Positions 54,672 through 62,171 of a stretch of DNA of 62,171 bases are shown piece after piece. The position numbers and the translations under genes were made by a program. Positions within the stretch are counted from its first letter, which is position 1; each line of letters begins with the position of its first letter. The stretch is from Planctomycetota bacterium (GTDB lineage Bacteria > Planctomycetota > UBA1135 > GCA-002686595), in contig JAJDEV010000253.1 in the NCBI GenBank assembly GCA_029259605.1, forward strand, positions 1-62,171. The letters run 5' to 3'. The notes below the pieces were generated by a model, which was not told the DNA's origin, did not search any database, and saw only the letters and a program-made list of their open reading frames with translations.

Positions 54672-56053
54672 CGAACGGCCTTCTCCGGCTCGGCCTCGTC
54701 CGGTTGCGGGTTGCGGTCGTTCCAATCGCGCAACAGGTTGCCGATCGAGTGCGCCGAGTGCCGCACGCCGCCGAAGGCCATGTGCTCCGTACGCTGGCGC
54801 GCGACCATGCCGCCCAGGCGCGCATCGATGAGCTCGATGATCGGGCGCCAGCTCGAGGGCTCGGCCTTGTCGCACACACCGTCACAACCGACGTTGATCA
54901 GGCGCTTGAGCGTCTCGACGTCGAGCACGCCCGAGAAGGCGATGATCGTGGCCGACGGACGCTCGGCGCGGATGCGGCGCGCCATCTTGCCCGCGAGGCG
55001 CTGGCCGTCGAAGTCGTTGTCGAGGAAGTAGAAGTCGAACGTGCCGGAGACGTCGGGCGACGTGCGCGTCTCGATGCGCAGGTCGGGAAAGCGGCTCGAC
55101 AACAAGAGCTCGAGCTGATCCAACGCGTGCTGGTCGTCGTCGACGAGCAACGCCTTCGGCAGGCGCCGGCCATAGGCGCTCGCCGTCTTGCGCTTGGGCA
55201 GCGTGCCGCGCACGGAGCAGCGCGCCAGGAGCATCGTGCCGTGCACCAAGCTCGCGAAGTACCTCGGCAACACGCGACCGGGCCGCTGCAGCGACGGAAC
55301 CACCCACCCGAGTCCCGCGCGACGCGCCCAGGTCGGCGCGTGCGTGAACTCACCTGCGAGGAAGCGCAGGACTTCGCCGACTCCGATCCACCACGCCTCG
55401 GGTCGGTCGTGGCGCAGGAAGCGGATCACACCCTCTTGCGCCGGAGAGTCGAGGCCGACCAGCACGACGTCGGGACGCGCCTCGTCGACCTTGCGCGAGA
55501 GGCGCGCCATCGCCACGGGATCAGCGTCGACGCCACCGGCCGGCGCGGCGCAAGTCGCCACATCGAGATCCGGGTAGCGCTCGACGAGCACGGCCTGTGC
55601 GCGCTCGAGCCGTTCCTCGCTCGTGTCGACCAGGAACAGCTTGCGCGATCCGGACGCGCACTCGGCCGCCAGGTCGTCGATCAGCGCTTCCAACTCGACG
55701 CACTCAGGGAGCGGCGTGCGCTGGAGCCGGCATGCCCACACGAGCAGCCGCGCGGTCGGGATGCGCAGCGTCGCCTGCTCGCACTGATCGCGATACCCGG
55801 GATCGCGCTCGCTCCGGAGGAACGTGGTGAGGTCGTTCGCCACGATCCAACCGCCGCGCCCCCGATCGAGCTCGTCGAGGACGAAGTCCACGCACTCCGC
55901 GGCGCTGAGCGGATGGAGCCCCAATCCGCGCAACCCCACCTCCGGCAGTTCGGCCGGACGTCCGTCCGTGCCGAGCGCGAGCCGGCTAGCGCTTCTGCCG
56001 AGAGTCAAGATGCGAGATCCTTCGTGATGCGGGCGCGGGGAGGCCAGCCTCAT
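54668..56053 (-). CDS. WecG/TagA-type GT26 glycosyltransferase fused to a response-regulator receiver domain
   Basis: A 461-residue fusion. Residues about 48-280 follow the GT26 pattern: GWIVANDLTTFLRS, RLLVWACRLQRTPLPE, VVLVGLDSPAQE and VIRFLRHDRPEAWWIGVGE with FLAGEFTHAPTWARRAGL. The canonical ADG-M/I-P catalytic Asp appears replaced (IPTARLLVW), so activity may be reduced or altered. Residues about 300-420 are a CheY-like receiver: acidic pocket LLVDDD near 303, acceptor Asp in YFLDNDFDG near 343, switch Ser in AFSG and Lys in GVCDK. A short C-terminal helical region (420-461) is shared with the neighbouring receiver protein. I infer that phosphorylation controls the GT or its partner. The gene overlaps the sugar transferase gene and follows the lone receiver gene by 66 bases. 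Confidence 0.88.
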   Translation of the reverse strand: MRLASPRPHHEGSRILTLGRSASRLALGTDGRPAELPEVGLRGLGLHPLSAAECVDFVLDELDRGRGGWIVANDLTTFLRSERDPGYRDQCEQATLRIPTARLLVWACRLQRTPLPECVELEALIDDLAAECASGSRKLFLVDTSEERLERAQAVLVERYPDLDVATCAAPAGGVDADPVAMARLSRKVDEARPDVVLVGLDSPAQEGVIRFLRHDRPEAWWIGVGEVLRFLAGEFTHAPTWARRAGLGWVVPSLQRPGRVLPRYFASLVHGTMLLARCSVRGTLPKRKTASAYGRRLPKALLVDDDQHALDQLELLLSSRFPDLRIETRTSPDVSGTFDFYFLDNDFDGQRLAGKMARRIRAERPSATIIAFSGVLDVETLKRLINVGCDGVCDKAEPSSWRPIIELIDARLGGMVARQRTEHMAFGGVRHSAHSIGNLLRDWNDRNPQPDEAEPEKAVR

Positions 56054-56119
56054 CTTATCCCGCTGCCGGGGGCGACGCGTGCGCTCGGGCCGAGAAGTGG
56101 CCCGCGGGCCCGACCGCCC

Positions 56120-56605
56120 CTACTCCTGGGCCTCGAGCCGCCGGTTCCACTCGCGGAACAGCTCGCGAAACGTGCGCACGAGATAGCGTCCGGTCAGCAC
56201 TTCGGGCGGCCGGTCGCGCTCCCGCTCGAGCGCCCCGACCGCGCGGTCCAGCGCGTCGAGCATGAGCGGCATGTCGGCCGGCACCTTCTTGTCGCACACG
56301 CCGTTGCACCCCGCATTGAGGAGCTCCTTGAGCGTGCCCTGATCGAGCGACGCCGAGAACGCGAGGATCACCGCGTTGGGACGCTGCGCGCGGATCCGGC
56401 GCGCGAGGCGCCCGGCGAGGCGCAACCCCTCGAAGTCGTCGTCGAGGAAGTACAGATCGAACTCGCCGGTCGGGTCCGGCGCCAACCGCGTCTCGATCGA
56501 TAGCGTCGGATAGCGGTCGCTCAGGATCGCCTTCAGGAACTCGAGCGCGTACTCGTCGTCGTCGAGGAGCAGCGCGGTCAGCGGTGTGTCGTCGGTAGGA
56601 TCCAT
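56120..56605 (-). CDS. single receiver-domain protein, paralogous to the GT26-linked receiver
   Basis: A 161-residue protein that is almost entirely a CheY-like receiver. LLLDDDEYA gives the acidic pocket, YFLDDDFEG (about residue 60) the phosphoacceptor Asp, AFSASLDQ the switch Ser, and GVCDKK the conserved Lys. It has no DNA-binding or enzymatic output. A C-terminal helix TFRELFREWNRR resembles the segment following the receiver in the adjacent GT26 fusion, and the two receivers share the unusual RLARRIRAQRPNAVILAFS text, so they arose by duplication. It could be a phosphate shuttle between the hybrid kinase HPt and the fused receiver. It is 22 bases downstream of the kinase gene. Confidence 0.9.
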   Translation of the reverse strand: MDPTDDTPLTALLLDDDEYALEFLKAILSDRYPTLSIETRLAPDPTGEFDLYFLDDDFEGLRLAGRLARRIRAQRPNAVILAFSASLDQGTLKELLNAGCNGVCDKKVPADMPLMLDALDRAVGALERERDRPPEVLTGRYLVRTFRELFREWNRRLEAQE

Positions 56606-56627
56606 CTTCAGCGAGCGAGCACGACGG

Positions 56628-59519
56628 TCACGAGGAGGAGGCCGCGCGCATCAGTCCACACAACGCTTCGAGCCACGCGCTGACGTCCTCGATGCTCGCG
56701 TCCGAGCGGATCGCGTCTTCGCACTTGCCCGCCGCCTTCGAGATCTCAGGGTAGCCGTAGTTCGCCGCCGTGCCGCGCAAACGATGCACGCCGGTGCGCA
56801 GCTTTTCCATTCGCCCCTCGTCGCAGTGCTCGCGCAGCTCGAGCGCGAGCGCGTTGAACGACCCGACGTAGCGATCGATCAGCGGCTGGAAGCGCGGGTT
56901 GCCGACGAGGGACAGCGGCGCGGCGTCGGCGTCGGGCGTCGGAACGATCGCCCCGAGCGTCTCGGCCGGCAGCGGCAAGAGGTTGCGCAGCAGCGTCTGG
57001 AAGAAGCGCGTCGGGACCACGGGCTTGGAGACGTAGTCGACGCAACCGGCGTCGAGGCAGCGCTCCTTGTCCCCCTCGAGAGCGAGCGCCGTGAGCGCGA
57101 TCACCGGCGAGGCACAGCGGCTCTCGACGATGCGCTGCGTCGCCGCGTAGCCATCGAGTACGGGCATGTTCATGTCCATGAGCACGGCGTCGTAGGCGCA
57201 CCCACCCTTGCACGCGCCGACCGCCATCTCGACGCCGCGCGCACCGTTGTCCGCGGCGTCGATCTCGGCGCCGGACTCGGTCAAGAGGAAGCGCAGGACG
57301 TCGATGTTCTCGGGGCTGTCGTCGACGATCAGGAAGCGCCGCCCGCTGAAGTCGAGCGGGCCGATCGGAACGGCGGTGTGGTCCGGCGTCGGCTCGATCG
57401 CGCTGGACGTCTGCTCGGCGCGCGGGAGCCACAGCGAAAACGTGAACGTGCTGCCCTCGCCCACCGTGCTCTCGACGCGGATGTCGCCGCCGAGCAGGCG
57501 CGCGAGGTGGCCGGAGATGTCGAGGCCCAGGCCGGTGCCGCCGAAGCGCGAGTCCGGAGCCCGGTGCACCTGGGAGAACGGGCGAAAGAGCCGCGACTGC
57601 GCCTCCTCATCGATCCCGATGCCGGTGTCGATCACCGCGAAGCGCAGCCAAACGCTGTCGCCGTCGACGTCCGGCTCCGACGAGACGCGCACCGTGACGC
57701 CGCCGTCATTCGTGAACTTGATCGCGTTCCCGACGAGGTTCACGAGCACCTGCTGCAGGCGGACCGGATCCGTCTCGATCCACTCCGGCACGGTGCCGTG
57801 GTACTCGAAGCGGAAGTCGAGCAAGCGCTCGGCGGCCTGGCCGGCGAACAGCTCGCGCACGTTCGACACGATCTCGGGCAGGAGGCAGCGCTCGCGTGAC
57901 AGCGACATCTGCCCCGCCTCGATCTTCGACAGGTCGAGCACGTCGTTGATCAGGCTGAGCAAGTAGTCCGTGCTGCGGCGAATGTGCGCGACCCACGCGT
58001 CCTGCTTGGGCTTGTCGACGTTCGGTCGCGACAGCAGCTCCGCGTAGCCGACGATGGCATTCATCGGCGTGCGCAGCTCGTGGCTCATGTTCGCGAGGAA
58101 CTCGCTCTTGTAGCGGTTGGCAGCGCGCTCGCGGGCGACGGCCTTCTCGAGGTCGGCGGCGATCGCCTGGCGCTCGCGATCGGCGATGCGACGCTCGACG
58201 GCGCGCGAGAAGCTGTCGACGATGATCTGCAGAATCGCGAGCTCCTCGTCGTCCCACTTACGCGGTCCGCTCGTGTCGACGAAGCCGAAGAAGCTCTCCA
58301 GGCGCCCCTCGATCAGAACGGGCATGACGAGCAGCGCGTGCACGTCGGGTCGCAGCACGCCGCTGCCTTCCTGCGGAACGAGCCCGGATTCGCGCACGTT
58401 GTCGAGGCGAATCGGCATCCCCTCCGCGAGAATCTTCGTCGCCCAACCGTAGACGTCCGCCGACTCGGGGCGCGGCTCCACCAGATGGATCTCGCCGCCC
58501 TCCGCTGTCCATTGGTGCGTGCGGAAGACCCAGCTGCGATCCTCGCGATAGCGGCAGAGGTACGAGCGCTCGACGCCGAAGATCCCGCCGAGTCCGCGCA
58601 GGATGATCCCGATCGCGGCGTTCAGGTCGTCCTGTTCGAGCAGCGACGTCGCGACGTTGCGCGAGACCTGGTTGAGCGAGAGCAGCTTCTCGCGATGGCG
58701 CTCGACCGCCTTGCGCTGCGTGATGTCGTGCGCGATCACGGCGAGGCCGATGACCTCGCCGGTCTGCGAGTGCGTGATCGCGAAGCCGTTCATCCAGCAC
58801 GGCGTCCATCCGTCGCCTGCGGTGACGAGCTCCATCTCGCCCTGCCAACGGCCGCGCTGCATCGCGGGCAGGACCTCGGACTCCACGCGCTCGCGCAGCC
58901 GCGGCGGATACAGGTCGGCGAGCGGCGTGCCCGTCAGTTCGCCCTCGCCGATGCCGAGCAGCTCGCGTCCGGCGGGGTTCATGTAGCTGCAGATGCCCGC
59001 CGGGCTCGCGACGACGATCGCCTCGGCGCTGTTCTCGATCAGGCTGATGAGCTGGTCACGCTCTTCGATCAGTCCCTGGAAACCGCTCGCGTCGCGGAGC
59101 ATGCAGAAGATGCGCGGCGCTCCGTCGGCCGCGGACTTCCAGAGGCGCGCCTCGACGGTGTAGGTCGAGCCGTCCTTGCGCCGGTTGTGGCCGAAGAGGT
59201 ACTGCGTCCCCTCGTTCTCGATCGCGGCGAGCAACTTCGCGAACGCGGCGGGAGTCTGGCGCGTGCTGATCGCGCCGACCGGCTGTCCGACGAGTTCCTC
59301 GCGCGTGTACCCGAGCTGCGCGCACGCGCTCTCGTTCGCTTCGAGGATCGTGCCGTCGAGGTCGAGCAACAGGAACTCGCCCTTCCCCTCGACCAGCGTC
59401 TCGACCGCCACGTCGGAGGGCAGCCGGTCGCCGTTCCGCAGCCCGAGCGACGTGGCGGCCTCGACGGAACGCGCGAGCTCCTCGAGCTGCTCGTCGCGTT
59501 TGGCCTTGTTCCTCTTCAT
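56628..59519 (-). CDS. hybrid sensor histidine kinase, PAS-PAS-GAF-HisKA-HATPase-REC-HPt
   Basis: A 963-residue cytoplasmic phosphorelay kinase, with no membrane segment seen. Two PAS domains span about 45-150 and 155-285, and a GAF domain about 310-450. HisKA has the phosphoacceptor His in NMSHELRTP near residue 477. HATPase_c has NLVGNAIKFTNDGG, DTGIGI and FGGTGLGLDIS (about 590-700). A receiver has IVDDS near 726 and the acceptor Asp in VLMDMNMP near 780. An HPt domain has its His in VHRLRGTAANYGY near 910. The ATG at 59519 is used; the frame is open upstream but non-coding. Its position immediately before receiver and glycosyltransferase-receiver genes makes those the likely targets of the relay. 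The PAS/GAF signals are unknown. Confidence 0.95.
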   Translation of the reverse strand: MKRNKAKRDEQLEELARSVEAATSLGLRNGDRLPSDVAVETLVEGKGEFLLLDLDGTILEANESACAQLGYTREELVGQPVGAISTRQTPAAFAKLLAAIENEGTQYLFGHNRRKDGSTYTVEARLWKSAADGAPRIFCMLRDASGFQGLIEERDQLISLIENSAEAIVVASPAGICSYMNPAGRELLGIGEGELTGTPLADLYPPRLRERVESEVLPAMQRGRWQGEMELVTAGDGWTPCWMNGFAITHSQTGEVIGLAVIAHDITQRKAVERHREKLLSLNQVSRNVATSLLEQDDLNAAIGIILRGLGGIFGVERSYLCRYREDRSWVFRTHQWTAEGGEIHLVEPRPESADVYGWATKILAEGMPIRLDNVRESGLVPQEGSGVLRPDVHALLVMPVLIEGRLESFFGFVDTSGPRKWDDEELAILQIIVDSFSRAVERRIADRERQAIAADLEKAVARERAANRYKSEFLANMSHELRTPMNAIVGYAELLSRPNVDKPKQDAWVAHIRRSTDYLLSLINDVLDLSKIEAGQMSLSRERCLLPEIVSNVRELFAGQAAERLLDFRFEYHGTVPEWIETDPVRLQQVLVNLVGNAIKFTNDGGVTVRVSSEPDVDGDSVWLRFAVIDTGIGIDEEAQSRLFRPFSQVHRAPDSRFGGTGLGLDISGHLARLLGGDIRVESTVGEGSTFTFSLWLPRAEQTSSAIEPTPDHTAVPIGPLDFSGRRFLIVDDSPENIDVLRFLLTESGAEIDAADNGARGVEMAVGACKGGCAYDAVLMDMNMPVLDGYAATQRIVESRCASPVIALTALALEGDKERCLDAGCVDYVSKPVVPTRFFQTLLRNLLPLPAETLGAIVPTPDADAAPLSLVGNPRFQPLIDRYVGSFNALALELREHCDEGRMEKLRTGVHRLRGTAANYGYPEISKAAGKCEDAIRSDASIEDVSAWLEALCGLMRAASSS

Positions 59520-59697
59520 GGTGCGCCGCCCGGGGCGACCGCATTCTATCAGCGCCGCGTCGCCTGTCCTCGGTGCTGGCAGCGTGCCATCCGGGACGAG
59601 TACGCTGGTCACGCCGCGACGGCCGCCCTCAGTAGGATGCGGTCGACGCGAGCCAACGATCGACTTGAGCGCCGCACCCGAGAAGAGAGCCCGACCG

Positions 59698-61713
59698 ATG
59701 GGACGCACGCTCGCGCTCGTCTTCGGCATCGCGCTGCTCGTGCGGCTCGCGGTGCTGCGCGAGTCCGCGGACGCGGCGTTCTCGTCCGTGCTGCTCGGCG
59801 ACGCGCGCGTCTTTCACGCCTGGAGCCTCGAGATCGCCGGCGGCGATTGGCTCGGGCGCGATGTCTTCTACCAGGCGCCGCTCTACCCCTACTTCCTCGG
59901 CGTGATCCACGCGCTCGGCGGCGACATCGTCGTCGTGCGGCTCGTGCAGTCCATCCTCGCAGCGGTCGCGTGCGCGCTCGTCGCCGATGCCACGTGGCGC
60001 CTGTTCGACCGACGGACCGCGCTGGTCGCCGGGCTCGCGGCCGCGTTGTACGCGCCGTCGATCTGGCTCGAGGGAATGATCCAGAAGACGGCGCTCGCGA
60101 CGGTGCTCACGGCGCTGGTGCTCAACGTGCTCGTGCGCGCGCTCGCCGACGCGCCGGAGGAGGCCGAGGAGGACGAGCTCATCTACCGGGCGAACCGTCG
60201 GCGTCATCTGCGGCGCGTGTTCGCGCTCGGCGCCGCGATCGGGTTGCTCGCGCTCGCGCGCGAGAACGCGATCGTTCTGCTCGCGCCCGTCGCGGCTTGG
60301 TGTCTCGCTTCCTCGGCGCGCCCGCGCGCGGCGAGCATCGCCGTGCTCCTCGGCGGCGCCATGCTCGTGCTCGTGCCCGTCGGCGCACGCAACGCCGCGA
60401 TCGGCGGAGCGTTCCTGCCGACGGCATCGAACGCGGGCGTGAACTTCTACCTCGGCAACGGCGCCGGCGCGGACGGGCTCTACCGACCGCTGGTCGCGGG
60501 GCGCGGGCACGCGCTGTACGAACGCGAGGACGCCGAGCGACTCGCGGAGCGCGACACGGGGCGCGAGCTCTCCGCCGCCGGCGTCTCGAGCTATTGGTTC
60601 GGGCGCGCGCTCGACGACGTGCGCGCGGATCCGCGCGCATGGGCGCGACTGCTCGCGTCGAAGCTGCAGCTCACGCTGCACCGCACCGAAGTCATGGACA
60701 CCGAGTCTTTCGAGTCGCACGTCGAAGCGTCGCGCACACTGCACCTGCTCTCCTTCGTGATGCACTTCGGCTGCCTGCTGCCGCTGGCGGTCTACGGCAT
60801 CGGTTTGGCGACGCGCGAGCGACGCTGGTCGTGGCCGGTGCCGCTCGCCGCGGCGTCGATCGCGTTCAGCATCGCGCTCTTCTTCGTCGCCGCGCGCTTC
60901 CGTGCCGGCGTCGTCCCGTTCCTCTTCCCGTTCGCCGCGCGCGGCGCGATCGAGCTCATCGCCGGCCTGCGCAGTCGTTGGCGCCGACGCGGCACGCTCG
61001 TCCTGTTGTTGCCCACCGCGCTCGCCGCGCTGCTCGCGAATCGCCCGCTCGATTCCTGGCCGCTCGCGCTGTGGAGCCTGCCGCTCGAGGGCGATCCGCT
61101 CGCGACAACGGAGAGCAACCTGTCGAGCGAGTTCCTGCGCCTCGGCGACCCGAGCGCGGCATACGAGCACGCGGCACGCGCGCTCGAGCGCGAGCCGAAC
61201 GCGTCCGACGCGCTCTACAACCTCGGCTCGTCCGCGCGCTTGCTCGAACGCTTCGACGAAGCCGAAGCCGCCTATCGCGAAGCGATGCGCATCGAGCCGA
61301 CCTACGCCGCCGACTGCTGGGTCGGCATCGGCGCCGTGCGCGCCACGAACGGCGACCTGCCGGGCGCCCTCGAGTGCTTCGACCGCGCGGTCACGGCCGA
61401 CCCGCTGAACGCCCAAGCGCACTACAACCGCGGCCTCGCACTGCGCCAGTCCTACCGCCTCGACGAAGCCGCAGCCGAATACATGGAGGCCATCCGCCTC
61501 ACGCCCGACTACGTCGAGGCCCACAACAACCTCGGCTTCCTGCGCGAACGCGAAGGCAAGTTCGACGAGGCGGCATCGCACTATCGCAACGCGCTCGCGA
61601 TCGACCCGACCTTCGAAAGCGCACGCGCGGGACTCCAGCGCGTCGATACGGAGTCGCACCAATCGCCGCCGATTCAGCCCAGAGGCTCCTCGACGTCGAA
61701 CGGTTCGGACTGA
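59698..61713 (+). CDS. second GT39-like membrane glycosyltransferase with C-terminal TPRs
   Basis: A 671-residue paralogue of the protein at 47518-49605. It has multiple hydrophobic helices over residues 1-445 and the shared loop GDWLGRDVFYQAPLYPYFLG (about 50-70). Its active-site loop reads LLGDARVFHAW, so the second acidic residue of the DE pair in the paralogue is not kept. About four TPRs cover residues 475-640 (RFDEAEAAYREAMRIEPTY, YRLDEAAAEYMEAIRL, GKFDEAASHYRNALAIDP). The ATG at 59698 follows an AGAGAG ribosome-site-like stretch and begins directly with the first helix. It is divergent from the histidine kinase operon. The stop codon lies in the right arm of a long inverted repeat. It probably transfers a lipid-linked sugar; the acceptor is unknown. 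Confidence 0.85.
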   Translation: MGRTLALVFGIALLVRLAVLRESADAAFSSVLLGDARVFHAWSLEIAGGDWLGRDVFYQAPLYPYFLGVIHALGGDIVVVRLVQSILAAVACALVADATWRLFDRRTALVAGLAAALYAPSIWLEGMIQKTALATVLTALVLNVLVRALADAPEEAEEDELIYRANRRRHLRRVFALGAAIGLLALARENAIVLLAPVAAWCLASSARPRAASIAVLLGGAMLVLVPVGARNAAIGGAFLPTASNAGVNFYLGNGAGADGLYRPLVAGRGHALYEREDAERLAERDTGRELSAAGVSSYWFGRALDDVRADPRAWARLLASKLQLTLHRTEVMDTESFESHVEASRTLHLLSFVMHFGCLLPLAVYGIGLATRERRWSWPVPLAAASIAFSIALFFVAARFRAGVVPFLFPFAARGAIELIAGLRSRWRRRGTLVLLLPTALAALLANRPLDSWPLALWSLPLEGDPLATTESNLSSEFLRLGDPSAAYEHAARALEREPNASDALYNLGSSARLLERFDEAEAAYREAMRIEPTYAADCWVGIGAVRATNGDLPGALECFDRAVTADPLNAQAHYNRGLALRQSYRLDEAAAEYMEAIRLTPDYVEAHNNLGFLREREGKFDEAASHYRNALAIDPTFESARAGLQRVDTESHQSPPIQPRGSSTSNGSD

Positions 61714-61749
61714 GTCGGCGGCGATTGGCGCGACTCCGTATCGTCGCGC
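61638..61749. repeat. 40-base-arm inverted repeat spanning the last stop codon
   Basis: Arms 61638-61677 and 61710-61749 pair over 40 positions: 37 Watson-Crick pairs, one G-T wobble and two mismatches. They leave a 32-base loop. The left arm encodes the final residues of the GT39-TPR protein and the right arm begins at its TGA. In RNA this would be one very stable hairpin, possibly a terminator or stability element; there is no T-run. Confidence 0.75.
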
Positions 61750-61753
61750 GGGT

Positions 61754-62036
61754 GGAGGTTCCGAACGCGTTCCTCTCGTCTGGTGGAAGTCTCGGGGACG
61801 GGGAGTTGTTGACGTTCCTCTGATCGGGACGGTCCGCGTGGTTCCGCGAATCGAATCGCGGAGGGAGGTTCCGAGCGTGTTCCTCTGGTCTGGTGGAAGT
61901 CTCGGGGACGGGGAGTTGTCGACGTTCCTCTGATCCGGACGGTCCGGGTGGTTCCGCGAATCGAATCGCGGAGGGAAGTTCCGAGCGTGTTCCTCTCGTC
62001 TGGAGGAAGTCTCGGGGACGGGGACTCGTGGACGTT
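61754..62036. repeat. 110-base tandem repeat, about 2.6 copies
   Basis: Units begin at 61754, 61864 and 61974 with an exact 110-base period; the third is cut off near 62036. Each unit starts GGAGGTTCCGA (third copy GGAAGTT) and contains TCTCGGGGACGGGGA. The first two also contain a hairpin TCCGCGA-ATCGAA-TCGCGGA. The period is not a multiple of three, so the array does not encode a protein repeat. Confidence 0.85.
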
Positions 62037-62171
62037 CGTTATCGATTCACGCGCAGCGCTTCGCGCTGCTGCGGCACAGGCTCGCTTCGCTCGCGTGCCG
62101 CGGTTCGCAACGGAACAGGGGTTTACACGGCAGCTCTACGGTTTCCGGAACGGGCGATGAGACGTTCGGGG
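62037..62171. other. non-coding end of the window with nested hairpins
   Basis: CAGCGC-TTC-GCGCTG near 62054-62068 and a second dyad CGGCAC...GTGCCG near 62072-62101 lie just after the tandem repeats. No convincing gene is present; the short open frame here is rich in Arg and Ala from these dyads. Confidence 0.45.

Noticed and set aside
61754..62036. CRISPR array
   Set aside because: The whole 110-base unit repeats with high identity, including what would be spacers, there are fewer than three full units, and no cas gene is present.

Overview
The window is very GC-rich (by eye about 70% over most of its length). Nearly all genes have no introns, short spacers and several ATGA/GTGA start-stop overlaps, so this is bacterial chromosome. 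Many secreted proteins with short N-terminal signal peptides, FG-GAP and HEAT repeat proteins, a sulfatase-like lipoprotein and hybrid signalling proteins suggest a Planctomycetota-like (less likely Myxococcota-like) organism. No rRNA, complete tRNA or other marker gene is present, so this placement is inference.

Layout. 1-3.4 kb: the 3' part of a STAND-type P-loop ATPase with about 16 TPRs, visibly less GC-rich than its neighbours, followed by the 3' half of a tRNA-Gly(CCC), as at a mobile-element boundary. 3.7-5.3 kb: a small lipoprotein and a secreted hydrolase. 5.6-16.0 kb: a complete glycogen block with ADP-glucose pyrophosphorylase on the minus strand and, divergently, debranching enzyme, GT4 synthase-like enzyme, GH57 enzyme and one 1404-residue protein that joins glycogen synthase to glucan phosphorylase. 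16.0-36.6 kb: mostly secreted or envelope proteins (serine hydrolase, outer-membrane protein, HEAT protein, esterase, amidohydrolase with its GntR regulator, collar-repeat protein, efflux pump, M28 peptidase, large lipoprotein). Several genes here are interrupted by single-base frame changes at homopolymers.

36.6-54.0 kb: a nonribosomal peptide locus. It contains a PPTase, an A-MT-PCP synthetase with a half condensation domain, a divergent SHMT-like enzyme, a stand-alone catalytic condensation domain, a TauD/SyrP-like oxygenase and a second synthetase (C-A-PCP) whose condensation domain has lost HHxxxDG. An FG-GAP protein, a sulfatase-like lipoprotein and a GT39-TPR membrane glycosyltransferase lie between them. 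The parts suggest a short, N-methylated and possibly hydroxylated peptide whose bond is made by the free-standing condensation enzyme. No thioesterase or reductase release domain is visible.

54.0-59.5 kb, minus strand: an apparent four-gene operon reading hybrid histidine kinase (ending in HPt), a lone receiver protein, a WecG/TagA-type glycosyltransferase fused to a homologous receiver, and a monotopic sugar-phosphate transferase. It looks like a phosphorelay wired directly into initiation of a surface polysaccharide, and is the most unusual arrangement in the window. 59.7-61.7 kb holds a second GT39-TPR protein. The right end is a gene-free, repeat-rich stretch with a 40-bp-arm inverted repeat across the last stop codon and a 110-bp tandem repeat.
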